64,000 nt of DNA from Lampris incognitus (lineage: Eukaryota; Chordata; Actinopteri; Lampriformes; Lampridae). Below are positions 48,332-60,014 of the stretch, in pieces. Numbering within the stretch: the stretch's first letter is position 1; each line of letters starts with the position of its first letter. The stretch covers positions 6,267,091 through 6,331,090 of the forward strand of contig NC_079211.1 in assembly GCF_029633865.1 (NCBI RefSeq). The letters run 5' to 3'. Below the pieces are notes generated by a model. That model was not told the DNA's origin, ran no database searches, and saw only the letters and a list, made by a program, of their open reading frames with translations. The position numbers and the translations under genes are program-made.

Positions 48332-49331
48332 CATGTATATAAAATAAAAAGGATTGTGGAAAATCTGTGCAAATAAACCATTACTTCTGTCCTGACCCAA
48401 GGCCTTTGTACCAGGACTGAGTATGCACTCGTCTGTAATTTATCGGGGCGTGGCTTAAGACTCGAGTGGGCGTGGCTGACCAGTAAGTGGGTGGGGTATG
48501 ATCAGAAGGCGCCTTGTGGTTCTGTTGATTACAACAGCGTTTAGCCTCATCACATCAGCATCTTTGATCCTGTGAGTAAACTATTTACAGACGGCATCGT
48601 TCTTCTCTCCCGGAGCCTTATCGGGGAACACATGCAGAATAATGAATAATGATGAGGGTTTTTTTTCTGTAAAATGTGGGCCTGTACAGCCTTAGAGACG
48701 GCACATGATTAAAATGTTCCTGGTTACTTTTGTCTCTCGTTACTTCTCTCCAGTGAACAGGGCTTCTGTGTGCGCTCCTACAGCGGCCACATCAGCCAAT
48801 CCCCGTTCATCAAGACTCAAGAAGAGGTTCTCTGTATAATCTGTCCTCTGTATAGAGGACGGTCTTGGGACAAATGTCACTTTAGGGCCCTGTTTTTGAA
48901 CTTGGGGTGATCCAATCACAAGTGTCAACAAACTAGCTAGTTCTAACTAGCTAGCTAGTTAACTAACTAGCTACCTAGTTAGTTAGTTAACTAGGTTAGC
49001 TTGCTGACAAGTTAATATGAACTTGAGCAACAGTTCAGGGATATTTTAGGTAAATGGTTAAATGGCTGCAAAGGACTGAAAAGGCAAGTCTCTGAAGGTG
49101 GATTGTGCTTGTCGTTAGCCAGCAAGCTAACAGTCCTTAGCTGTAGTATTTTTGCTTTGTTTGTAGATTAACATTATTGTAAAGTGTTACAATATATATA
49201 TATATATTTTGATATTCATGATTGAAGTTAGTCAGAGTGTGTAAATATTTAAAACAACTTTAGCTCGGTAGCTAGCGTGGCCAAAATTAGCATGATAAAA
49301 CAATCTTTAGCTATCCTTAGCTAACATAAAG

Positions 49332-49337
49332 CTGTCC

Positions 49338-49408
<71 letters not shown>

Positions 49409-49550
49409 CCCTGTGTGATGGTCTGGCGGCCTGTCCAGGGTGTCTCCCCGCCTGCCGCCCAGTGAGTGCTGGGATAGGCTCCAGCATTCCCACAACCCTG
49501 AAAGCAGGATAAGCAGTTTGGATAATGGATGGATAATGGATGGATAATGG
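49332..49550 (+). mobile_element. V-SINE-like SINE (family B), 3' part
   Basis: Starts at GCTGTCCCTAGGTGTG, contains a roughly 64-bp (TG)n, GGATAGGCTCCAGCATTCCC and a tail of TAATGGATGGA units. The head is missing. Confidence 0.85.
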
Positions 49551-49707
49551 ATGGGTACGGATTTATAAACTGCCAATGCATTTCCTATTTCCGTTGTTTC
49601 TTTTTTCTTTTTTTTTTTAATCCAAGGGGGTTTCTGTATCACCAAAGACACAACTAAATCAGAAAATCAAAACTTCACGACACCAGCGTCATAATAGCAA
49701 ATTATCT

Positions 49708-50124
49708 CCTAGATAGCAAAGCTGCTGTGGCCCGGACCCGTCCCACACCGACACTTTCATCCGGCCCACATACCACGTGGAATGATGGCACTTGGGCGGT
49801 CCGCTCCTGTTTAACAGATCTGGGCCAGAACCAAGCCATAGCAATGCCGCATGTGCCACATATTTGCCAAAGGTGGCCCATATTTGTTTTGTGATATTTG
49901 GGCCATATTCACCATTTACCACACAGGCCACGTCAGGGTCACATCCAGATCACATGTTGCCCAGAGCACCACATCTTTGCCAGAAAAGCCCCACATTTGA
50001 TTTGGCATATTTGGGCCATATTTGCTGTTATACATGTGGGCCACTTCAGGCTCACATCCATTTTGTCAGGACCATCAGTGCCGCATCATTGCCTGAAGTG
50101 GCCCACATCCAGATGCTATCTGGG
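49708..50124. mobile_element. Non-autonomous DNA element, copy 2
   Basis: Left end CCTAGATAGCA, right end TGCTATCTGGG. It is highly similar to 45752-46178 over its whole length. No clear target duplication. 50125-50756 beyond it shows nothing recognised apart from G-runs near 50295 and 50477. Confidence 0.83.
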
Positions 50125-50756
50125 CAGCCAACCGTTGACAAGCAAGCCCATCTCTAAACACCCGCTGGTTAAATTCCTCTCTGTCAAAGGAGCCAAACAA
50201 CCGCCATCGTATTTGATGAAGAATGGACATCGCTCTGCTTTGTTGTGGCCGGCCAGTCACCTGACCTCACTACACCGGCTCTGGTGAATGTGAGGGGGGG
50301 GGAAGCGGGTGGAGGCGGTTATCTCGAGGGTCTCGTCCCCAGCAACAACAACAACCTCATTGTTGTTGGGAAACAGAGGGAGGACCCACCTGACCACAGC
50401 TCCACCAATTACAACGCCCCACCGCCCTGCGCCCCAGATAGGCCCTATCTTCTTACCATCCTCAGGGGGGTGAGTTGGGGGGGGGGCCACAGGTCAGGAG
50501 GACACTAAGCACCTGTGATCACAATTTGGGGTTCAGGTAATTCTGGGAGTATAACAAAAGAGTCTGTTGTCGTATCACGTTTAAAATGTGCTTGAAATAC
50601 AACAGTTGTTATTGCGGGTTTGTGTTCAGAACACAAACTTGGGTTTGATGAATTTTGCAACTAGCTGGACTGTCGCCGTGGTTCGGCTGTTTCCTGTAAG
50701 CTGCAATGGAAGTGATGGATGTCATACTGAGATAACAAAAAGTTACAAGTCCTGGA

Positions 50757-50868
50757 AGGTCTGCAAACCTGCATCACTGCAAACCTGCATCTCCGCAAAC
50801 CTGCATCACTGTAAACCTGCATCACTGCAAACCTGCATCTCTGCAAACCTGCATCTGCAAACCTGGAT
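50757..50868. repeat. 15-bp minisatellite
   Basis: About seven to eight units of the form GCAAACCTGCATCWC. 50869-51214 is unassigned. Confidence 0.9.
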
Positions 50869-51211
50869 GAGTTGAGTTTAATGAAACAATGAAGACAAGG
50901 ACGTGTCTTATTTTCTTAACTGGGCTGGCTGAGCAGTGACCTACAGAAAGAAGTGGATCTTTAGTTCTGTGCCAGTTATAATGTTGTGGCGGGATTACAG
51001 TAACTTGAGGCTTTGGTTGAAATAAAGAAAAAATCCCATTTGACCTTCACAGAACAGACGTTCTGTATGGGAGCAAGTCACTTGTCCATCTGAATGTTGT
51101 GCATTTAACACTTTTGTTCTGCCCTCTTTTTCTTTTTCTTTCTCTACAGATATGTTTATGTTCTGTCATTTGTTGTTTTTATGGTTGTCTCATTGATGAC
51201 AGCAAGTCTTC

Positions 51212-51679
<468 letters not shown>

Positions 51680-51689
51680 TTTTCCTCGA

Positions 51690-52051
51690 GTCGGCAGGAG
51701 GCGCGCTTCCCCACGGACGCGGCGGCGCGCTTTGTGGCGGGGACGCGCATGCGAAGGGCGCACGGACAGACAGCCGCTGTGGTCCCGGAGAGGAGAGACG
51801 GCGGAGCGGAGGAGCGGAGGAGGTTTGCGCCCAACGGGATCCGCACGTCGCTGGGAAGATGGTCGTGCTCGTGCTCAGTTTATTTCGGCGCAGGACTTAA
51901 AAAAAAAAGAGAAACCACTTTATTTAAGAATCTCCACTTTCCTCTTTTTGATTCGTCTCCTTTATTTTGGGTCCGGATCGGAACCGAGCTGCTGCCCTCA
52001 CTCTGTTGAACCTGCTCCTCTCCCCTGTCGGTTCTGGTTTTACTCGGCGGG
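51690..52051 (+). promoter_or_regulatory. prom1: CpG-rich putative prom1 promoter / 5' UTR
   Basis: A sharp switch occurs at about 51680 from GATA/GACA-type satellite to GC-rich sequence full of CpG. A near-match to the NRF1 palindrome (CGCGCATGCGAA) lies at 51744-51755. An in-frame TGA at 52007-52009 shows that the first prom1 ATG is downstream. The transcription start cannot be fixed from sequence alone and no convincing TATA box was seen. Confidence 0.6.
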
Positions 52052-52301
52052 ATGTGGAAGACGGGGGTCCTCTTCTTCTTCCTCCTCCTCCTCCTCCTCT
52101 TTTGCGGACTTGCCTCCGGGGAGCTCCTGCAGGAGTCGGAGTCCCGGAGCCCTCCCTCTCCTCCGAGAAAGTTGGATTTCGGTTTCGTTCCCGCGGGAGT
52201 CTACGAAACTCTGGCCCACTACGAACCGGGTCCGATCGGCATCCTGTTCCACGCGGTCCACGCTTTCCTCTACGTGGTGCAGCCGAACCCCTTCCCTCAT
52301 G
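52052..52301 (+). CDS. prom1: prom1 first coding exon (prominin-1)
   Basis: Starts at ATG with G at -3. It encodes an N-terminal hydrophobic signal ([20 protein letters not shown]), then a charged Pro/Ser segment and the prominin hallmark [20 protein letters not shown] followed by [15 protein letters not shown]. Vertebrate prominin-1 has GPIGILFE.VHIFLYVVQP at the same place. The donor is GTAAGC at 52302, one base into a codon. Prominins are five-span glycoproteins of membrane protrusions; prominin-1 (CD133) is needed for photoreceptor disc formation (family knowledge). The following exons are not in the window, so intron 1 exceeds 11.7 kb. Confidence 0.92.
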
Positions 52302-52682
52302 GTAAGCACGCACCCTCTCCGAGTCACGGCGCAGGGGCACAGAATGCACCAGTGTTCTCTAGAGGCAACAGAATCCGCAGGGGAACCGGTCCTGATTAGG
52401 AGCCAATCAGTACAGCTCGAATCTCTGCACGGGCTCGTTGACCCCCCCGTCATGTGCGGGTCGTGAGGGGCGGCGGTACGGAACCGGCTGTATGGAATAG
52501 TTTCTATCTCTCTCACACGAGTCTCACTTGGGGGAAAGGCTCTTCTGGTTCTGAATCTGAACAGAACCGGAAACTAGTTCTGCTCTTCACCGAATCTTAT
52601 GGGTCACTGTGCCAAACACCTTATTCGAGTGTTTACAGGGGGAAAAGGGGGTCGTCCTGAGTGATTGGAACCTCATTAGACC

Positions 52683-52717
<35 letters not shown>

Positions 52718-53565
52718 GTGATTGATTCATTTTGACGGCGCGTGAAAATGGACTCGGCTCCCCTCATTATAAACTATTGGTGAATTGAAGGTAGTCTCCT
52801 CCCCACCCCTCAGTATGGCGGGTCGTATGTTTGATATTTCTTTTTGCGGCGGGTCGGGGGGGGGGGGGCGGGGGTTAGTGGTCAAGCGTGGCTCCAGATG
52901 TAATTCAATCAAGACTTGGACCGTTTAAAGACACGAGGTGCGCGCGTGCGCCTTTAATTTGGGTCGCTGACGGTCAACAGAGGTGCATTATAGTCTCCTC
53001 CACGCGTCACCGTTTGTCTCCCCCTGCTAATCTGAACACGTTGCAGATTAGAGGACCTCCAAATCACCTTGTTAATTGGGTAATCCAATGAAGTCCGACG
53101 CCATATGTTGCTGCGCTTTTATTTCCCAGCTTACCCACCGAGCACACGGACTTGTTGTCCACCCGAGTTCAGAACCGCATGCATGGATGCCGACTCAAAA
53201 TTATTCAGCCATCCAGCCATTATCCAGACCGCCTATCCCGACTCAAAATTATTCCACACGAGGTCAGAGGTCACGGCCAGCTAACCTGCAGCCCGAGCCT
53301 GATCAGTGGTCATCTTCAGCTGCACCACAGACCGTATTCCTAAAGCGATGCGCTGAACAGGGGCGTCGTGATTGGGGGTAAAAAGGGGAAGGACCTAGCA
53401 GGGCCCAGAAGAATGGGGGGGGGCCAGGGGGCTCGGGAAGCCTTGAATTAAAAGTTTGTTTTGGTTTGCACATTTTTATTTCTAACTAATTAGCGCCATA
53501 ACCTCAGTTAAAATGGGCTCTATACTTCAGTTGAGGGATTTAAAGAAAATAGCGGAGGCTCTCTG

Positions 53566-54921
53566 AGGCTCCTCTCAACCCTCTCTGAGGCTCCTCTCAC
53601 CCCTCTCTGAGGCTCCTCTCACCCCTCTCTGAGGCTCCTCTCACCCCTCTCTGAGGCTCCTCTCACCCCTCTCTGAGGCTCCTCTCACCCCTCTCTGAGG
53701 CTCCTCTCACCCCTCTCTGAGGCTCTTCTCACCCCTCTCTGAGGCTCCTCTCACCCCTCTCTGAGGCTCTTCTCACCCCTCTCTGAGGCTCCTCTCACCC
53801 CTCTCTGAGGCTCCTCTCACCCCTCTCTGAGGCTCCTCTCACCCCTCTCTGAGGCTCCTCTCACCCCTCTCTGAGGCCCCTCTCACCCCTCTCTGAGGCT
53901 CTTCTCACCCCTCTCTGAGGCTCCTCTCACCCCTCTCTGAGGCTCCTCTCACCCCTCTCTGAGGCTCCTCTCACCCCTCTCTGAGGCTCCTCTCACCCCT
54001 CTCTGAGGCTCTTCTCACCCCTCTCTGAGGCTCCTCTCACCCCTCTCTGAGGCTCCTCTCACCCCTCTCTGAGGCTCCTCTCACCCCTCTCTGAGGCTCT
54101 TCTCACCCCTCTCTGAGGCCCCTCTCACCCCTCTCTGAGGCTCCTCTCACCCCTCTCTGAGGCTCCTCTCACTCCTCTCTGAGGCTCCTCTCACCCCTCT
54201 CTGAGGCTCTTCTCACCCCTCTCTGAGGCCCCTCTCACCCCTCTCGGAGGCTCCTCTCACCCCTCTCTGAGGCTCCTCTCACCCCTCTCTGAGGCTCCTC
54301 TCACTCCTCTCTGAGGCTCCTCTCACCCCTCTCTGAGGCTCTTCTCACCCCTCTCTGAGGCCCCTCTCACCCCTCTCGGAGGCTCCTCTCACCCCTCTCT
54401 GAGGCTCCTCTCACCCCTCTCGGAGGCTCCTCTCACCCCTCTCTGAGGCTCCTCTCACCCCTCTCTGAGGCTCTTCTCACCCCTCTCTGAGGCTCCTCTC
54501 ACCCCTCTCTGAGGCTCCTCTCACTCCTCTCTGAGGCTCCTCTCACCCCTCTCTGAGGCTCTTCTCACCCCTCTCTGAGGCTCTTCTCACCCCTCTCTGA
54601 GGCCCCTCTCACCCCTCTCTGAGGCTCCTCTCACCCCTCTCTGAGGCTCTTCTCACCCCTCTCTGAGGCTCTTCTCACCCCTCTCTGAGGCTCCTCTCAC
54701 CCCTCTCTGAGGCTCTTCTCACCCCTCTCTGAGGCTCTTCTCACCCCTCTCTGAGGCTCTTCTCACCCCTCTCTGAGGCTCCTCTCACCCCTCTCTGAGG
54801 CTCTTCTCACCCCTCTCTGAGGCTCCTCTCACCCCTCTCTGAGGCTCTTCTCACCCCTCTCTGAGGCCCCTCTCACCCCTCTCTGAGGCTCTTCTCACCC
54901 CTCTCTGAGGCCCCTCTCACC
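53566..54921. repeat. 24-bp polypyrimidine-rich minisatellite
   Basis: About 56 copies of CTCTCTGAGGCTCCTCTCAC + CCCT with few variants (CTTCTC, CCCCTC, CTCGGAGG). One strand is strongly pyrimidine-rich. The variants recur in patterned order, suggesting block duplications. Confidence 0.96.
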
Positions 54922-55902
54922 CCTTACACAAGGTGCAAAATGGATTAGTCCGCCCCTCGGGGGGCATCTCTCAGTGCAGCTCATCTAGTCCTGTCAGGAG
55001 TGACTCCTGACACAAGCACAGGCACAGATCAGATCAGTGGTGGCCCAGGAGAGGCTGAGCAGCCTGGCACTACTCTCAATTGAAAGCAGATTAGCAAAAC
55101 AACTGGACTCTAAAGATCTGATCAGTGACTTTGCAAACAAGAAGTCCTGTCAGGGGGGGGTTTGCCGTGGAATAAGCAGCACGGGTGTCAGCATCAGTAC
55201 CCTAACATGCGTCACAGCTTGAAGTGATACTACACGTTTTTTCAGTCACTGCAAGATAGTTAGGTCAGGTTGGAGTAGATTAATGTACTGTGATTGTAAA
55301 TAATATACAGTACGCTAGAACTCCAAAAGGTGACGCTTGAGAGACAACAGAGGAAAGGGGCCCACAGAGACTGCCTGTGCATAGGGCCCCTCGCACTGAC
55401 CTCCGGCTGAACCAATTTCACCATTTTTCGCCACCGTCTCAGCGTTTGGCGGTTCCTTTGTGTAATTGCAGTCATTGGCCACTGGGCAATGATGTCGCAC
55501 TCGTTATTTTTATTTTTCATTTTGGAAACATGTATTTCTAGTTTCCCCCTTTATCCCACCCGATTAACCCAATGCCATATGGCCGAATAACCCCCCTGGC
55601 TCACGTTTCCGCAGGAAGGAGATGGTCTCTACCCCTCGGGTAAGGGTGGCGTAATGAAGGCCTTACTCCCGTGGACGCTCCGGCCGTGAGCGGTTACGGC
55701 GAGTGCGGGATTCGAACTTCCCAGCCACGTGACGAGCGGCGGTTTACTCGTTATTTTTCTAGAGCGGTTGAGTTTCCGGTCATGCTTGATTGTCTGGTTT
55801 TCACTTCCTGTTCTCGCTACGTTCACATGTGGAAGAAGAAAGCGTGTAGTACTGGGAGGCAGACCAGAGGACACGTGGTCAGCATTATGTTTTCGGTTAC
55901 AC

Positions 55903-56475
55903 TTTAGTATGGGGAACATAAAAAACTTAATTACTAGTGAATTAGTAATGATCAAGATGTCACTTTAGTATGGGGAACATAAAAAAACTTAATTACTAGT
56001 GAATTAGTAATGATCAAGATGTCACTTTAGTATGGGGAACATATTCTAAGTAGAAAAACTTAATTACTAGTGAATTAGTAATGATCAAGATGTCACTTTA
56101 GTATGGGGAACATATTCTAAGTAGCAAAAACTTAATTACTAGTGAATTAGTAATGATCAAGATGTCACTTTAGTATGGGGGACATATTCTAAGTAACAAA
56201 AACTTAATTACTAGTGAATTAGTAATGATCAAGATGTCACTTCAGTATGGGGAACATATTCTAAGTAAAAAAAACTTAATTACTAGTGAATTAGTAATGA
56301 TCAAGATGTCACTTTAGTATGGGGAACATATTCTAAGTAAAAAAAACTTAATTACTAGTGAATTAGTAATGATCAAGATGTCACTTTAGTATGGGGGACA
56401 TATTCTAAGTAACAAAAACTTAATTACTAGTGAATTAGTAATGATCAAGATGTCACTTCAGTATGGGGAACATAT
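55903..56475. repeat. 62-72-bp tandem array inside the hAT element
   Basis: Eight to nine units with TTTAGTATGGGGAACATATT, CTAAGTARMAAAAACTTAAT, then TACTAGTGAATTAGTAATGA and TCAAGATGTCAC. The first two units lack the ATTCTAAGTA part. Each unit carries a copy of the element's terminal sequence. Confidence 0.95.
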
Positions 56476-56621
56476 TGTAGCGAATTCGGGGGACAACGCA
56501 ACCACAGGAAGTGCCGCGGCCGGGAAGCGAACCCGTGTCGCCCGCACCGCAGGAGGCATCGCTAACCGCTCGACTAAAGGGTTAGACCCGCCAGCGTGTC
56601 TTCTTATCCATCCACTTTACA
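56476..56621 (-). mobile_element. Solo LTR-like unit with tRNA-like body
   Basis: 146 bp with ends TGTA...TACA and a 4-bp duplication ATAT at 56472-56475 and 56622-56625. On the minus strand it reads CCCTTTAGTCGAGCGGTTAG and then CACGGGTTCGCTTCCCGG, resembling tRNA A and B boxes at tRNA-like spacing. Related units are at 57288-57397 and in the 59636-60014 element. Confidence 0.75.
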
Positions 56622-57287
56622 ATATGCTAAGTAACAAAAACTTAATTTAGAGTAATTTAACACTATGAACACTTGTAGTTTTGTGTGTTGTTATGTAAGA
56701 ACAGAGCATATTCATTAAGTGTTAGTAAGGGAGAATAACTCTTCTTGTGGTACCACCACCTTCTAAAGGCCATACTAAGCAAAGCATATTGAGATGGTAC
56801 TACTAATAAGCAATACTTCTCAGGTTATAGAGGGAAAACTCATAGTTAATGGCTTACTGATTGTATAATAAGTCCATGCAGAATAAGGCATTAATGAGTA
56901 CGTAATTAAGACCAATTAAGAGCCAATATGTTGCTAATTTGCATGCTAATAAGCACCTAATTAATGGTGGCTACGTTCCCCACACTAAAGTGTTACCATG
57001 TTTTCTTCAGTCTGTCACTATTACGTTTTCTGCTTCCTCTTCTTCTTCTGCTTATTTATCGGCGGTTGGCAAACAGCGAAATGGTGCGTTACCGCCACCA
57101 GCTGGTATGGAGTGTGGACCAGAATGTCTATTATTTACGCTACCGCCCCCCCCCCCAAAAAACCCTCAAATCTTCTTAACTAAATTACTTACTCTAAGAA
57201 ACTGAAACAATATTTTATAACACTCAGTTTAGTCCAGTGTGTCCAAATCTGCGTCTTGAAACTATTGTCTCATCTCTCCTGTCCCTT

Positions 57288-57397
57288 CCTGACCCTTTAG
57301 TCTAGCGGTTAGCGAGGTCTCCTGCGGTGCGGGCGATACGGGTTCGCGTCCCGGCCGCGGCAATTCCTGTGCTTGCGTTGTCCCCCGAATTCGCTAC
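57288..57397 (+). mobile_element. Partial copy of the tRNA-like LTR unit
   Basis: Plus-strand copy highly similar to the complement of 56476-56585: TGACCCTTTAGTCTAGCGGT, ACGGGTTCGCGTCCCGGCC, CGAATTCGCTACA. It begins at what would be the 5' end of the tRNA-like part and lacks the outer 40 bp of the other copy. 57398-57728 is AT-rich and unassigned. Confidence 0.75.
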
Positions 57398-57728
57398 AAT
57401 ACTCTTTATTTCTGTCTTGCTCAAAGTAACGTGTTATTAAGTAACGTGTTAGTATTTCTGTTACGAAACTAACTGACACCAGAATCAACATTTTCACAAC
57501 TATAATACAAATGTTCAACAATTTAAACTTCAGACAGACATGGTCGAACTTGAATAGCAAAATTGAAAAAACAAAAGTGAAAATATTACCTGAAAAACAA
57601 AACAGAAAACACATATTGCTGATCTAACAAACGTAACAAGGCCTATAAAACGTGGAATGTTAAAAATAGAACAGAAAACAAATATCGAAACAGTCCCAAA
57701 CAACGACCGGAACTTAAAAACTAATAGA

Positions 57729-58331
57729 ACGGCCATGGGCGGTCAATTTGACTGCCGCGGTTTTTAAACTCTATATTGTGTCAGGATGAATACTCAGTTG
57801 AGATATTAATGTGTTACATATGTTAGTGTGTCTGTTATGAAACCAACTGACACCAAAATTAACATTTTAACAACTTTAATACTATTTTTCAAACAATTCA
57901 AAATGGCCGCTGTCGAACGCCTGTAAATGCTGCAGCGCCTCGGTGGTAGTCATGGTGCGTCTGTAACCAGACATATTGGACATAATCACACATCAAGTTT
58001 CGACTATTTCTCTCCACTGGAGGGCGCTAGTGTGTTTCTAGTACAGAGCAACGAACCTCGCGAAGGAAATGACGCCACCAACACACGTCATAAATACTGA
58101 CATGACGCACACCATCACGCGCGAATTACGAGACGGTCATTGTGACCGGCCATGGTCGTTTTAGGTAGATCTTATCAGAACTTTTTTTTTGTACGATTGA
58201 TCTAAAACTAATTTTAATGCAAATATATGCAGTTTTAGGAGCATTCGGGGAGCGGCAGGTCTGTATCTTTTGTTTTTCACAAACTTATTAAACTTTGACA
58301 ATCCAGAACGGCCATAATGGCCGACTTGGTC
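57729..58331. repeat. 600-bp dispersed element, copy 1
   Basis: Pairs with 61111-61710 in the same orientation. Begins CGGCCATGGGCGGTCAATTT and ends GGCCGACTTGGTC; the ends are imperfect inverted repeats. No coding capacity. Probably a non-autonomous DNA element of unknown class. Confidence 0.7.
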
Positions 58332-58339
58332 GTTTAAAG

Positions 58340-59599
58340 CAGTGATTCTCAACCTTTTTGGGGTCCTGGACCCCCTGCGTATTTTTGATCTACCCTGAGG
58401 ACCCCTCCACCTGATCTTGGGGGAGGGGGGTTGCAGTTTGATAGAAACAGCAGAAACTGCATTTTAAATTGCATTATAGCATTTATTCACTCTTTGGGGC
58501 AAAAATAAGAGCTTTCAGTTGTAACTTAGATATAGTTAACAAAACAGAATTCTTATGCAGTAACTTTCAGATATATGTAACAAAACAGAATATGTATTCA
58601 GTAACTTTCAGATATATGTAACAACACAGAATATGTATTCAGTAACTTTCAGATATATGTAACAAAACAGAATATGTATTCAGTAACTTTCAGATATATG
58701 TAACAAAACAGAATATGTATTCAGTAACTTTCAGATATATGTAACAAACAGAATATGTATTCAGTAACTTTCAGATATATGTAACAAAACAGAATATGTA
58801 TTCAGTAACTTTCAGATATGTGTAACAAAACAGAATATGTATTCAGTAACTTTCAGATATATGTAACGAAACAGAATATGTATTCAGTAACTTTCAGATA
58901 TATGTAACAAAACAGAATATGTATTCAGTAACTTTCAGATATATGTAACAAAACAGAATATGTATTCAGTAACTTTCAGATATATGTAACAAAACAGAAT
59001 ATGTATTCAGTAACTTTCAGATATATGGAACAAAACAGAATTCTTATGCAGTAACTTTCAGATATATGTAACAAAACAGAATATGTATTCAGTAACTTTC
59101 AGATATATGTAACAAAACAGAATTCTTATGCAGTAACTTTCAGATATATGTAACAAAACAGAATATGTATTCAGTAACTTTCAGATATATGTAACAAAAC
59201 AGAATATGTATTCAGTAACTTTCAGATATATGGAACAAAACAGAATTCTTATGCAGTAACTTTCAGATATATGTAACAAAACAGAATATGTATTCAGTAA
59301 CTTTCAGATACATGTAACAACAGAATTCTTATGCAGTAACTTTTAACAATGTAAACGGGAGCGAGATCTCTTATTAAAATACAATAAATTACACTTGTGA
59401 AACAGATGTAATTAGAGAAAAAAGTCCTGTTACCCTTTATAGTTTAGGTAGATAAAGGTCTCAGTCACATTTGGGTAAAATAATCCTATTTCTATAAATG
59501 TCATAGGATCTTTTTTTAAAGATATTTTATTTTCACGGACCCCTTGCAATTACACCGCGGACCACTAGGGGTCCGCGGACCCCCGGTTGAGAAACACTG
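58340..59599. mobile_element. hAT-type non-autonomous element with internal 41-bp array
   Basis: Ends CAGTGATTCTCAACC and GGTTGAGAAACACTG are inverted repeats. Perfect 8-bp target duplication GTTTAAAG at 58332-58339 and 59600-59607. GGACCCC-rich subterminal regions on both sides enclose a 41-bp minisatellite. It abuts the end of the 57729-58331 element. Confidence 0.95.
58545..59345. repeat. 41-bp minisatellite inside the hAT element
   Basis: About 19-20 units CAGTAACTTTCAGATATATG + TAACAAAACAGAATATGTATT, with a variant ending GAATTCTTATG recurring at several positions. Confidence 0.96.
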
Positions 59600-59635
59600 G
59601 TTTAAAGTGATAAGGAGGCATTCTTGTGAACTGAA

Positions 59636-60014
59636 TGTATTTAGGGAATTCAGGGGGGCGGTCGGGAATCGCCACAGCCGGGACGCAAACGCGGGACTCC
59701 CGCACCACGCCCGACTACATCAACCAGTCGACTAAAGGGTCTGACCCGTTAGCCAAGGGCTAGCCAGTCTACACATCCGTGGTCTTTACACCCCCCCCCC
59801 CCCGAAGCGCGTCCCCGCGCTTCAGCGTACCGGCTCCCTCACGCCTCCGGACGCACGCGCTTCCGATGGACTCACGCTCTCACATCCCACTTCCGACACC
59901 AATGCAGAGAATTCAGGGGGTCAGCCGAAGACTCGACCAACCAGTCGACTAAGGGTCGTTAGCCAAAGGCTAGACAACAAGGGCCGGCGAGTCTCGTTGT
60001 TCGTGGTCGTTACA
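59636..60014 (-). mobile_element. Miniature LTR element (TRIM-like)
   Basis: Two related direct repeats (59636-59790, 59903-60014), both TG...TACA, flank only 112 bp. Read on the minus strand the 5' repeat is followed directly by TTGGTGTCGGAAGTGGGAT (primer-binding-site-like, nearly the same as in the 15387-17313 element). A run of 13 G stands directly before the 3' repeat as a polypurine tract. No coding capacity. The two LTRs differ by substitutions and a deletion in the tRNA-like part of the 59903-60014 copy. No target duplication is visible. Confidence 0.7.

Larger units (their letters stand above)
55895..56997. mobile_element. hAT-type non-autonomous element with internal tandem array
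   Basis: Inverted ends GGTTACACTTTAGTATGGGG (left) and CCCCACACTAAAGTGTTACC (right). Perfect 8-bp target duplication ATGTTTTC at 55887-55894 and 56998-57005. The centre (56640-56960) is AT-rich and non-coding. The left half is expanded into an array of 62-72-bp units, and an LTR-like unit is inserted at 56476-56621. Confidence 0.93.

Noticed and set aside
53566..54921. Possible CRISPR-like array
   Set aside because: Head-to-tail identical units without unique spacers, in a vertebrate genome; it is a minisatellite. The same applies to the other arrays.
53362..55390. A larger hAT-like element enclosing the 24-bp array (CAGGGGCGTC at 53359, GGGCCC-rich blocks on both sides)
   Set aside because: I could not find a matching inverted end or an 8-bp duplication, so the boundaries cannot be supported.
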